From the NCBI GenBank assembly GCA_945867445.1, contig CAMBID010000029.1:1-7517 (forward strand): a stretch of 7,517 nucleotides of DNA, read 5' to 3'. Position numbers and translations under genes: made by a program. Below, piece after piece: positions 1-5,555 of this stretch. The notes under the pieces were generated by a model. The model had not been told where the DNA came from. It was given only the letters and a program-made list of their open reading frames with translations, and ran no database searches. The stretch is from an uncultured Clostridia bacterium (GTDB taxonomy: Bacteria > Bacillota > Clostridia > Oscillospirales > Oscillospiraceae). The number at the start of each line of letters is the position of its first letter. The stretch's first letter is position 1.

Positions 1-28
1 AAAATTACCAATCTGGAGGTCATCCCCC

Positions 29-1414
29 ATGTTTCAGCTTCTCCGGCGGGAGCCGGGCTTCTACCACCGCCTGGTGCAGCTGGCGCTGCCCATCGTGCTG
101 CAAAACCTCATCACCACGTCCCTGGGCTTCGCGGACACCTTCATGGTGGGCCTTCTGGGCAACGCCGAGATGGCGGCGGTCACCGCCGCCAATGTCCCCA
201 TCTTCATCATCCAGCTGGTGATCTTCGGTTTCCAAAGCGGACTCGCGGTCCTGCTGAGCCAGTACTGGGGCAAGGGGGACACCGACAGTATCAACCGCTG
301 TATGGGTATCGCGCTCTACGCCGTGATCCTCTTCTCTCTGGCCATCGCCCTGACAACGTTCTTCCTCCCGGCGGAAGTCATGCGCCTTGTGACCCCCAAC
401 GAGGACCTGGTGGCTCTCGGCACCCCCTATATCCGCATTGTGGGCTTTGCCAACGTTTTCAACGGCATCAGCAGCGTCTACGCCGGGATGCAGCGCTCCA
501 CGGAGAACCCCCGCTTCGGCATGATCCTCTTTGCCATCTCCATGTGCGTGAACACCTTCCTGAATTTCGTGCTGATCTTCGGAAAGTTCGGCGCGCCCAG
601 GATGGGCATTACCGGCGCGGCGGCGGCCACCCTCATCTCCCGGATCGTGGAGTTCGCCGCGGCCCTGGGCTATGCTCTCCGCAGCCCCCGCATCCCCCTG
701 CGCCCGGGCCTCATCCTCCAGCCCGGGCGGGACACGGCGCGCCGTTTCGTGAAGTACTCCGTCCCCGTGGTCTGCAACGAGACCCTCTGGGGCACCGGCA
801 CCAGCATGCTCACCGTCATCATGGGCCACATGGCCAACAGCCAGGACATGCTGGCGGCCTACTCCCTCATGGGAAACATTGATAAGCTCTCCACCGTCGT
901 CTGCTTCGGCCTCGCAGCCTCCGCCGCCGTGATGGTGGGGAAGGAGATCGGCGAGGGCCGGAACTTCGACCATGTCTACGATGTAGCCAGGACCCTGCTG
1001 GCGGTCTCGGTTCTCGTGGGCGCGGCGGTGATGGTCCTGCAGCTCCTCCTGCTGCCTGCCTTCTTCCAGCCGGTGCTCTTCCCCCTCTTTCAGCTCTCTC
1101 CCGGGGCGGCGAGGATCTCTACGTATCTTGCCATCGTCTACGCCATCGCGCTGCCCACCCGGGCCTTTGACGTGACCAACGTCACCGGCGTCCTCCGGGC
1201 GGGCGGGGACACCCGCGTCGCCGTCCTTATCGACGTGCTGCCCCTGTGGCTTTTCACCGTGCCGCTGATGGCCTTGTGCGCCCTGGTGCTGGACGTGCCG
1301 GTGCTCTGGGTCTGCCTCTGCCTTCAGAGCGAGACACTTTGCAAGTTCCCCCTAGGTATTTTCCGCTTCCGGAGCCGGAAGTGGATCCACGACATCACCC
1401 GCTCCATCGAGTGA
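29..1414 (+). CDS. MATE family multidrug/cation antiporter
   Basis: The product is a 461-aa integral membrane protein, the usual length for MATE (NorM/DinF-like) transporters. These export drugs or other organic cations across the cytoplasmic membrane using a Na+ or H+ gradient. The sequence shows about 12 hydrophobic segments and the two-fold repeat of the family. The first half has a membrane-entry Asp near residue 36, a QYWGKGD turn at 79-84, the MQRSTENPR loop at 154-162 and an NTFLNFVLIFG helix at 175-185. The second half repeats this with ETLWGTGTSM at 251-260 and the matching LRAGGDTR loop at 389-396. The start is fixed by GGAGGT at 15-20, 8 nt before the ATG. No promoter is visible because the window begins just upstream. 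A repeat element lies directly after the stop, and the next gene on this strand is an rRNA methyltransferase. The substrate cannot be predicted from sequence. Family assignment is secure. Confidence 0.93.
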   Translation: MFQLLRREPGFYHRLVQLALPIVLQNLITTSLGFADTFMVGLLGNAEMAAVTAANVPIFIIQLVIFGFQSGLAVLLSQYWGKGDTDSINRCMGIALYAVILFSLAIALTTFFLPAEVMRLVTPNEDLVALGTPYIRIVGFANVFNGISSVYAGMQRSTENPRFGMILFAISMCVNTFLNFVLIFGKFGAPRMGITGAAAATLISRIVEFAAALGYALRSPRIPLRPGLILQPGRDTARRFVKYSVPVVCNETLWGTGTSMLTVIMGHMANSQDMLAAYSLMGNIDKLSTVVCFGLAASAAVMVGKEIGEGRNFDHVYDVARTLLAVSVLVGAAVMVLQLLLLPAFFQPVLFPLFQLSPGAARISTYLAIVYAIALPTRAFDVTNVTGVLRAGGDTRVAVLIDVLPLWLFTVPLMALCALVLDVPVLWVCLCLQSETLCKFPLGIFRFRSRKWIHDITRSIE

Positions 1415-1420
1415 TACTAG

Positions 1421-1564
1421 TTCTTGATAAAAAGCTTTCAAAGCTTTTTATAGCGCCGCAGGCGCGTCAAGAACTTATGAGACGGCTTTTGCGGCAGACT
1501 GCCGCAAAAGGGCGACGCTGACAGCGGCGCCTTCTTGATAAAAATCAAAGATTTTTATCAAGAA
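1421..1564. repeat. 144-bp composite inverted-repeat element
   Basis: The segment between the MATE and methyltransferase genes begins with TTCTTGATAAAAA (1421-1433) and ends with its exact reverse complement (1552-1564), so it has 13-bp terminal inverted repeats. Inside are four nested structures: a 12-bp perfect inverted repeat (1427-1438/1440-1451), a GCGCC-GCA-GGCGC hairpin (1453-1465), a 12-bp perfect repeat around A1498 (1486-1497/1499-1510) and a 15-bp perfect stem with an AAA loop (1532-1546/1550-1564). TTCTTGA...TCAAGAA also brackets the left part (1421-1473). No ORF of note and no clear target duplication is visible. It resembles a dispersed intergenic repeat or miniature element. 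The T5 run at 1445-1449 could give some termination after the MATE gene. Confidence 0.75.
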
Positions 1565-1587
1565 AGAGTATGAAAGGAGTTCCCACC

Positions 1588-2418
1588 ATGCAGGATTCCC
1601 TCTTCCGCTGCCCCCTCTGCGCGAAACCCCTCCGGCGGGAGGAGCATGCCTGCCGCTGCCCGGTCGGCCACAGCTTCGACATCGCCCGGGAAGGCTACAC
1701 CTACCTGCTGCCCGCCAACCGCAAGCACTCCGCCGCCCCCGGCGATGACCGGGAGATGGCCGCCGCCCGCCGGGATTTCCTCTCCAGAGGGTATTATGAA
1801 CCCCTATTGAATACCCTCTGTAGTGAAATTCTCCCCCGCTGCGGGGATGCCCCGACCCTGCTGGACTCCGGCTGCGGGGAGGGCTACTACACCGCCGGCA
1901 TCTATCAGGCCCTGCAGGCGGCGGGAAAGCAGCCCCGGATGGCGGGTATCGACATCTCCAAGTTCATCCTCCGCTCCGCCGCCAAGCGGGAGCGGGGCGT
2001 GGAGTTCGCCGTGGCCTCGGCCTACCGTCTGCCGCTGGCGGATGCCTCGGTGGATGTACTGCTGAACTGCTTCTCCCCCCTGGCCATCGAGGAGTTCCGT
2101 CGGGTGCTGCGGCCCGGCGGGCACTTCCTTTATGTGGTTCCCGGGGCGGAGCATCTCTGGGAGATGAAGGCCATCCTCTACGACCGCCCCTACCCCAACG
2201 AGGAGCGGGAGACCCCCTATGAGGGCTTCCGGTATGAGGCCATCGTCCCGGTGGATGAGACGATCACCCTCCAAAACCGGGAGGACATCCGGAACCTCTT
2301 CCGCATGACCCCCTACGCCTGGAAGACGCCCCGGGAGGGGAAGGAGCGCCTGGCGGCGCGGGAGACCCTGACCACCCGCATTTCCTTCCGCATTCATATT
2401 TTCCGGCGGGAGGGCTGA
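1588..2418 (+). CDS. rlmA: 23S rRNA (guanine-N1)-methyltransferase, RlmA family
   Basis: The product is a 276-aa SAM-dependent methyltransferase of the RlmA family, which methylates N1 of a guanine in 23S rRNA helix 35 near the peptide exit tunnel. In Gram-positives the known target is G748 (RlmAII/TlrB type); in E. coli it is G745. An N-terminal zinc module is complete: C8 and C11 (CPLC), C24 and H28. The family segment EGYTYLLPANRK follows (35-46), then PGDDREM at 51-57. The SAM motif I is LLDSGCGEGYY (91-101), followed by the acidic loop GIDISK (120-125). The family motif VVPGAEHLWEMK lies at 183-194. An in-frame ATG at 1570 is not chosen: the AAAGGAG at 1573-1579 lies inside that extension and is 8 nt before ATG 1588. 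The 15-bp hairpin ends 9 nt upstream of the ribosome binding site. G748 methylation is linked to tylosin-type macrolide response, but the exact target base here is inferred. Confidence 0.9.
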   Translation: MQDSLFRCPLCAKPLRREEHACRCPVGHSFDIAREGYTYLLPANRKHSAAPGDDREMAAARRDFLSRGYYEPLLNTLCSEILPRCGDAPTLLDSGCGEGYYTAGIYQALQAAGKQPRMAGIDISKFILRSAAKRERGVEFAVASAYRLPLADASVDVLLNCFSPLAIEEFRRVLRPGGHFLYVVPGAEHLWEMKAILYDRPYPNEERETPYEGFRYEAIVPVDETITLQNREDIRNLFRMTPYAWKTPREGKERLAARETLTTRISFRIHIFRREG

Positions 2419-2455
2419 GCGCGGTTCCCGCAGGACAGCATTCATAGAAAGAAGG

Positions 2456-2494
2456 GCTCCGGCCTGCGGTGAAAGCCGCAGGCCGGAGCTTTTT
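2456..2494 (+). terminator. Rho-independent terminator after rlmA
   Basis: There is a perfect 14-bp GC-rich stem (2456-2469 with 2476-2489) with the 6-nt loop TGAAAG, followed by five T (2490-2494). A weak second hairpin (GCAG/CTGC, 2495-2507) followed by TTTTT (2508-2512) may back it up. Read on the minus strand, the same stem is followed by a T-rich but interrupted tract. It may therefore also end the convergent XRE operon less efficiently. Confidence 0.92.
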
Positions 2495-2526
2495 GCAGGA
2501 TCTCTGCTTTTTACAGAAGGGCCGTT

Positions 2527-2727
2527 CTACTCCTCCGTATAGCGGAACAGCTCCTCCACCGGGACGTGAAAGACCCCCGCCAGGTCCATGGCCAGCTTCA
2601 GGGAGGGGTTGTAGCGCCCCTTCTCCAGGTTGACGATGGTCTCCCGCCGGACGCCCACCCGTTCCGCCAGCTCCGCCTGCTTCAGGCCGTCCCGTTCCCG
2701 GTATTCCTTCAGTTTCGTCACCAGCAT
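2527..2727 (-). CDS. Small XRE-family (Cro/CI-type HTH) transcriptional regulator
   Basis: The product is a 66-aa protein that is essentially one Cro/CI helix-turn-helix domain. [27 protein letters not shown], written as residues 15-41, carries the classic Q-x3-A recognition pattern and the N-LEKG-YNPSL turn. [17 protein letters not shown] (46-61) is the usual closing helix pair. The protein resembles the short stand-alone XRE regulators of Firmicutes that are encoded next to a small membrane protein. The start at 2727 is supported by AAGGGG 9 nt upstream, inside the end of the preceding gene. Only 3 nt (2728-2730) separate the two genes, so they are co-transcribed and probably translationally coupled. 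It has no ligand or dimerisation domain beyond the HTH. I infer that it binds the palindrome overlapping its own operon promoter (3175-3225). Its other targets are unknown. Confidence 0.92.
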   Translation of the reverse strand: MLVTKLKEYRERDGLKQAELAERVGVRRETIVNLEKGRYNPSLKLAMDLAGVFHVPVEELFRYTEE

Positions 2728-2730
2728 GGC

Positions 2731-3141
2731 TCAGTACCCCTTGGCGTCCATCAGGCAGAAAACCACCGTGCGGAGGATGGCCAGCAGCAGAAGGAGGCCC
2801 ATCAGGCAGTAGCCGATGACCTCCGTGGTCAGAGTCATCCGCCCGATGGCGCAGACGAAGCCCAGCACCACGATGGCGGCGGCGCCCACCTTCAGACAGA
2901 GGGCGTCGCAGCGGCGGAGGTTGGTCTCCGCCATCTCGTCGGGGTCCTCCTGCCGGTACTTCCGCAGCCGGAGGGACCGGGAGATGAAGTAGTAAAACGT
3001 GAAGCCGAAGACGGCGTACTGGATGGTGGGATAGAAGCTCCGCCAGTCGTTCCGGGCCCACATCCAGTAGTAAACGGCGAGGAGGAGGGCGAAAACGATC
3101 TTATCCGCCACCAGCTCCCGCAGGGAAACCTTCTTGTTCAT
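2731..3141 (-). CDS. Uncharacterised small membrane protein, four predicted helices
   Basis: The product is 136 aa. I do not recognise a characterised family with confidence. It looks like the small membrane proteins (DUF2178-type and relatives) that often pair with short XRE regulators. Hydrophobic segments lie at about 14-28, 38-55, 82-100 and 106-130. The loop between helices 2 and 3 is highly charged (RSLRLRKYRQEDPDEMAE, 55-72) and would be cytoplasmic. There is no signal peptide or catalytic motif. The reading frame is open further upstream to 3306, but the start at 3141 is chosen because AAGGAG sits 9 nt before it and because the longer form would run through the promoter and palindrome. 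It is the first gene of the operon with the XRE regulator. A role as a sensor, immunity or partner protein for the regulator is possible but unproven. Confidence 0.8.
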   Translation of the reverse strand: MNKKVSLRELVADKIVFALLLAVYYWMWARNDWRSFYPTIQYAVFGFTFYYFISRSLRLRKYRQEDPDEMAETNLRRCDALCLKVGAAAIVVLGFVCAIGRMTLTTEVIGYCLMGLLLLLAILRTVVFCLMDAKGY

Positions 3142-3174
3142 GATGATCTGCTCCTTTTCCGGGCCAAGGCGGCC

Positions 3175-3225
3175 CTGCAACGTGATATATTTCTCACTTG
3201 ATGTGAGAAATATATCACGTTGCAG
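3175..3225. promoter_or_regulatory. 51-bp perfect palindrome, candidate operator of the XRE operon
   Basis: The two arms (3175-3197 and 3203-3225) are perfect 23-nt reverse complements around the 5-nt centre TTGAT. The right arm contains the minus-strand -10 box (3209-3214). The expected transcription start (about 3202) falls in the centre, so only one arm is transcribed from that promoter. This favours a protein-binding operator over an RNA hairpin. A further copy of the half-site (16 of 18 bases match) lies at 3243-3260, upstream of the -35 box. The co-encoded XRE protein is the obvious candidate binder. It could alternatively form a hairpin in read-through RNA. Confidence 0.75.
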
Positions 3226-3237
3226 TCTTGCTGTCAA
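3209..3237 (-). promoter_or_regulatory. Sigma-A promoter of the membrane protein/XRE operon
   Basis: On the minus strand there is a TTGACA -35 box (3237-3232), an exact 17-bp spacer and a TATATT -10 box (3214-3209) preceded by TGA, an extended -10. The start is expected near 3202, giving a leader of about 60 nt before the ATG at 3141. The -10 and start lie inside the 51-bp palindrome, and a half-site repeat flanks the -35. Confidence 0.82.
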
Positions 3238-3283
3238 GAGGAATGTGAGAAATTTATAACTTTTTGTCAGGGACTGGGACGCT

Positions 3284-3311
3284 GTCAAAGGACAGCTCTC
3301 CGGCATACACT
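3284..3311 (+). promoter_or_regulatory. Possible sporulation (sigma-E type) promoter of cwlJ-gerQ
   Basis: CATACACT (3304-3311) fits the mother-cell sigma-E -10 consensus (cATACAnT). About 13 bp upstream, GTCAAAG (3284-3290) is only a partial fit to the sigma-E -35. The start would lie near 3317, about 19 nt before ATG 3336, with the AGGAGG in between. CwlJ is a sigma-E-regulated gene in B. subtilis. No sigma-A promoter is seen for this gene pair. Confidence 0.45.
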
Positions 3312-3335
3312 GGAGCAGCGACAGGAGGGATGGAT

Positions 3336-3776
3336 ATGGCCTATTCCGACCGGGAACTGCTGGCGCGGCTCATTGAGTGCGAGGCGGGAGGCGAGGGGGA
3401 GAACGGCATGAAGGCGGTGGCGGGAGTAGTGATGAACCGGGTCCACGCCAGCGGCGGGGAGTATGCCCGGGTAGGGCAGGGGAGCATCCGGAAGATCATC
3501 ATGCAGCCGGGGCAGTTCGTCTGCGCCAGCGAGACGGAGAACGGGGCCTACAACCCCCAGAATATCTACAACATGAACCCCACCGACATCCACTACGAGA
3601 TCGCGGATTGGGCCATCGCCGGGAACCGCCTGCCGGACGTGGCGGAGTCGCTGTGGTTCTATAACCCCTTCTCCGCCAACTGCCGCGCCAACTTTCCCTC
3701 CCGGGTGGGGTATCTGCAGACGCGCATCGGCGACCACTGCTTCTATAACCCCACCGACGCCTACTATCAAACATGA
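3336..3776 (+). CDS. cwlJ: Spore cortex-lytic cell wall hydrolase CwlJ
   Basis: The product is 146 aa and consists of the SleB/CwlJ hydrolase domain (Hydrolase_2) alone, with no signal peptide and no peptidoglycan-binding domain. This matches CwlJ (142 aa in B. subtilis) rather than SleB. CwlJ cleaves muramic-lactam cortex peptidoglycan during germination and is held in the spore coat. The catalytic Glu is expected at E16 in the motif LIECEAGGE (12-20). GMKAVAGVVMNRV (24-36) is the conserved helix after it, SLWFYNP (105-111) the next family block, and GDHCFYNPTDAYY (132-144) the typical CwlJ tail. ATG 3336 is chosen over ATG 3330 because AGGAGG (3323-3328) is 7 nt before the former and only 1 nt before the latter. 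It lies 14 nt upstream of gerQ, whose product is needed for CwlJ localisation in Bacillus. Confidence 0.9.
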   Translation: MAYSDRELLARLIECEAGGEGENGMKAVAGVVMNRVHASGGEYARVGQGSIRKIIMQPGQFVCASETENGAYNPQNIYNMNPTDIHYEIADWAIAGNRLPDVAESLWFYNPFSANCRANFPSRVGYLQTRIGDHCFYNPTDAYYQT

Positions 3777-3790
3777 AGAGGTGCAGAGCG

Positions 3791-4393
3791 ATGCAGGCAA
3801 ACCAGATGATACCGCCGAGGACCGGGCATGCCCGGCAGCCGGACTGGACCGCCGAGGTGGGCGGCCCGGTCTATCAGACCGCCCCCATGCAGGGCAGCCA
3901 GAACTACCAGACCCTGCCGGCCCAGCCGGGAAATCCCCCGGCGGTGGTCAGCGAGGAACCCATCTACAGCGACCAGCAGGGAGTCCCCGGCAGCGTGCCG
4001 GGCAGCACGCAGGGCATCGTCCAGGGGGTCCCTGCCATGCAGCATCCCGGCCGGGGACAGCTGGATTTTTCCACCGGGCTCACCCAGGAGGCGCTGGAGT
4101 CCCCCATGACTACCCAGGAGGCATACCAGGGCTCCATCAAGGGACTGTTGGGGCAGAACCTGGGCCACTACGTGGTGGCGACCTTCCTGGTGGGAACCCA
4201 GAACCCCATTTCCTGGGAGGGTATCCTCCACAGCGTGGGGAACAACTACCTGGTGATCTTCCAGCCGGACCAGGGCCGTTACATCACCGGGGATCTCTAC
4301 GCGCTGAAGTTCGTGGAGTTCAGCGACAGCGCCCCCGGCGTGGTGCCGCCCTGCACAGGCTACCGCCGCCGGGACGGTCAGCAGATCTGGTGA
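3791..4393 (+). CDS. gerQ: Spore coat protein GerQ
   Basis: The product is 200 aa. Residues 1-110 are low-complexity and rich in Gln, Pro and Gly. Residues from about 111 to 180 form the GerQ domain (AYQGSIKGLLGQNLGHYV..., then SWEGILHSVGNNYLVIF and GRYITGDLYALKFVEF). In Bacillus, GerQ is a coat protein cross-linked by the transglutaminase Tgl and is required for CwlJ to be retained in the coat. The B. subtilis protein has 181 aa with a similar Gln/Pro/Tyr-rich front. An ATG at 3773, overlapping the cwlJ stop, would add MKRCRA but has no ribosome binding site. ATG 3791 has AAGAGGTG about 8 nt upstream. An oddity is that the chosen form has only two lysines (117 and 173) and lacks the N-terminal lysine cluster cross-linked in B. 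subtilis. It forms an operon with cwlJ. Confidence 0.87.
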   Translation: MQANQMIPPRTGHARQPDWTAEVGGPVYQTAPMQGSQNYQTLPAQPGNPPAVVSEEPIYSDQQGVPGSVPGSTQGIVQGVPAMQHPGRGQLDFSTGLTQEALESPMTTQEAYQGSIKGLLGQNLGHYVVATFLVGTQNPISWEGILHSVGNNYLVIFQPDQGRYITGDLYALKFVEFSDSAPGVVPPCTGYRRRDGQQIW

Positions 4394-4407
4394 GCGCCGC
4401 CGGAAGG

Positions 4408-4456
4408 AAAAAAGCGCCGCAGGGCCGACGGGCCTGCGGCGCTTTTTCTCTTTTTT
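4408..4456. terminator. Bidirectional Rho-independent terminator between gerQ and panB
   Basis: AAAAAGCGCCGCAGG (4409-4423) pairs exactly with CCTGCGGCGCTTTTT (4433-4447) around a 9-nt loop. A run of T on the plus side (4443-4447 and 4451-4456) and six A on the other side (4408-4413) mean the hairpin can terminate in both directions. This fits its place between two convergent genes. Confidence 0.9.
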
Positions 4457-4479
4457 GCGGAAGGTCTCCCTTGGGAGGC

Positions 4480-5328
4480 TCAGTTCTTGCCGGGGCCGTA
4501 CACGGCGGGGATATCCACAGCCTTGTTGAAGGAGAATTCGGGAGTGGGGAATTCACCGGAGAGGGTCTCCTCATGGAACTTGTTGAGGCCGTCCACCATG
4601 ACCTTGCGGACGTTGGCGAACTGCTTGACGAACTTGGGCTTGAAGTCGCCGTACATGCCCAGGAGGTCCTGGGTGACGAGGACCTGGCAGTCCACATAGG
4701 GACCGGCGCCGATGCCCAGGATGGGCACATGGACTTCCTCGGCCATGGCCTTGGCGACCACGGAGGGGACGCACTCCACGACCATGGAGAAAACGCCGGC
4801 CTTCTCCAGAGCCTTGGCGTCCTCGATGAGCTTGCGGGCAGACTCGGGAGTGCCGCCCTGGACCTTGAAGCCGCCGAAAGAGGTAGCGGTCTGGGGAGTC
4901 ATGCCGATGTGGCCCATGACGTTGATGCCGGCGTCCACCATTCTGCGGATGGTGGGAGCCATGTTGACGCCGCCCTCCAGCTTGACGCAGTCGCAGAGGG
5001 TCTCCTTGGTGAGACGGTTGGCGGTCTCGATGGCCTGCTCGGGGCTCACGTTATAGGAGCCGAAGGGCATATCGCCGATGATGAAGGTGTTGGGAGCGCC
5101 CTTGACCACGGGCTTGATGTGGTGGATCATGTCATCCACGGTCACGGGGACAGTGGTGTCATAGCCCAGCATGATCATGCCCAGGGAGTCGCCCACCAGG
5201 ATGATCTCCACGTCACTCTCGTCCACGATGGTGGCGGTGGTGTAGTCATAGGCAGTGCAGAAGGCAAACTTGCGGCCCTCATCCTTGAACTTCTGGAAGT
5301 CCAGGATCGTCATTTTCTTCTTCGCCAT
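4480..5328 (-). CDS. panB: 3-methyl-2-oxobutanoate hydroxymethyltransferase (PanB)
   Basis: The product is 282 aa, a full-length PanB (ketopantoate hydroxymethyltransferase). It transfers a one-carbon unit from 5,10-methylene-THF to 2-oxoisovalerate in the first step of pantothenate and coenzyme A synthesis, in the cytoplasm. The TIM-barrel motifs are intact: Mg2+ ligands D47 (VGDSLG), D86 (IGDMPFG) and E118 (VKLEGG), the MGHIGMTPQ loop at 138-146, the general base E185 (VVECVP) and GIGAGP at 205-210. The start at 5328 has AGAGGTG 7 nt upstream. No panC or panD lies beside it; its neighbours are a convergent spore operon and a GntR regulator gene transcribed separately. It has its own promoter (5421-5449) with a putative GntR operator just downstream of the expected start site, suggesting repression by roadblock. 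Confidence 0.96.
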   Translation of the reverse strand: MAKKKMTILDFQKFKDEGRKFAFCTAYDYTTATIVDESDVEIILVGDSLGMIMLGYDTTVPVTVDDMIHHIKPVVKGAPNTFIIGDMPFGSYNVSPEQAIETANRLTKETLCDCVKLEGGVNMAPTIRRMVDAGINVMGHIGMTPQTATSFGGFKVQGGTPESARKLIEDAKALEKAGVFSMVVECVPSVVAKAMAEEVHVPILGIGAGPYVDCQVLVTQDLLGMYGDFKPKFVKQFANVRKVMVDGLNKFHEETLSGEFPTPEFSFNKAVDIPAVYGPGKN

Positions 5329-5389
5329 TTCAAAGCACCTCTTTCAAAAATTTTGTGGTTCGCACAAAAGGGAATACCAGCGTGCAGCT

Positions 5390-5406
5390 GTATGTGGTCA
5401 TACCAC
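5390..5406. promoter_or_regulatory. Putative GntR/FadR-type operator in the panB leader
   Basis: GTGGTCATACCAC (5394-5406) is a 5-bp inverted repeat around CAT and fits TNGTNNNACNA, the known operator pattern of FadR-subfamily GntR proteins. The word GTATGTGGTCATACC (5390-5404) is identical to the reverse complement of 6622-6636 in the fhs leader, and can itself be read as GTATG-TGGT-CATAC. The site lies at about +8 to +24 of the predicted panB transcript. A degenerate half-site (GAATACCAG) lies at 5372-5380. Confidence 0.68.
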
Positions 5407-5420
5407 GCGCCGCTAATAGT

Positions 5421-5449
5421 ATCATAGTCAAAAGAAACGGAAAAGTCAA
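5421..5449 (-). promoter_or_regulatory. Sigma-A promoter of panB
   Basis: On the minus strand there is TTGACT (5449-5444), an exact 17-bp spacer and TATGAT (5426-5421). The expected start is near 5414, giving a leader of about 85 nt that contains the putative GntR operator. The promoter lies downstream of the gntR terminator, so panB is probably transcribed independently of that gene. Confidence 0.82.
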
Positions 5450-5501
5450 GCCGTCCCGGGGAAAAATTTGACGCTTTTTTCAGCGCCGCCCGAAAAACAG
5501 G

Positions 5502-5530
5502 AAAAAATCCCGTCCCCCGGGGATTTTCCT
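5502..5530 (-). terminator. Likely terminator of the GntR gene
   Basis: On the minus strand AAAATCCC (5527-5520) pairs with GGGATTTT (5511-5504) around an 8-nt loop, and the T run continues to 5502. It starts 26 nt after the gntR stop codon and lies before the panB promoter. The stem is short and partly AT, so efficiency is uncertain. Confidence 0.6.
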
Positions 5531-5555
5531 GCGGACGGGGCGGAAAATCCGGGGA

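Noticed and set aside
20..973. A 317-codon minus-strand frame opposite the MATE gene
   Set aside because: It is a His/Gly/Asp-rich antisense shadow of a strong membrane-protein gene with no motif.
1414..1570. Target-site duplication flanking the repeat element
   Set aside because: The bases just outside the terminal repeats (ACTAG on the left, AGAGT on the right) do not form a direct repeat.
1570..1587. Upstream ATG start for rlmA
   Set aside because: It would place the AAAGGAG ribosome binding site inside the coding sequence; ATG 1588 fits the spacing and the family N-terminus.
3781..5427. A 548-codon plus-strand frame spanning gerQ and panB
   Set aside because: It overlaps gerQ in another frame, crosses the bidirectional terminator and runs antisense to the well-conserved panB. 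The composition is low-complexity and GC-driven.
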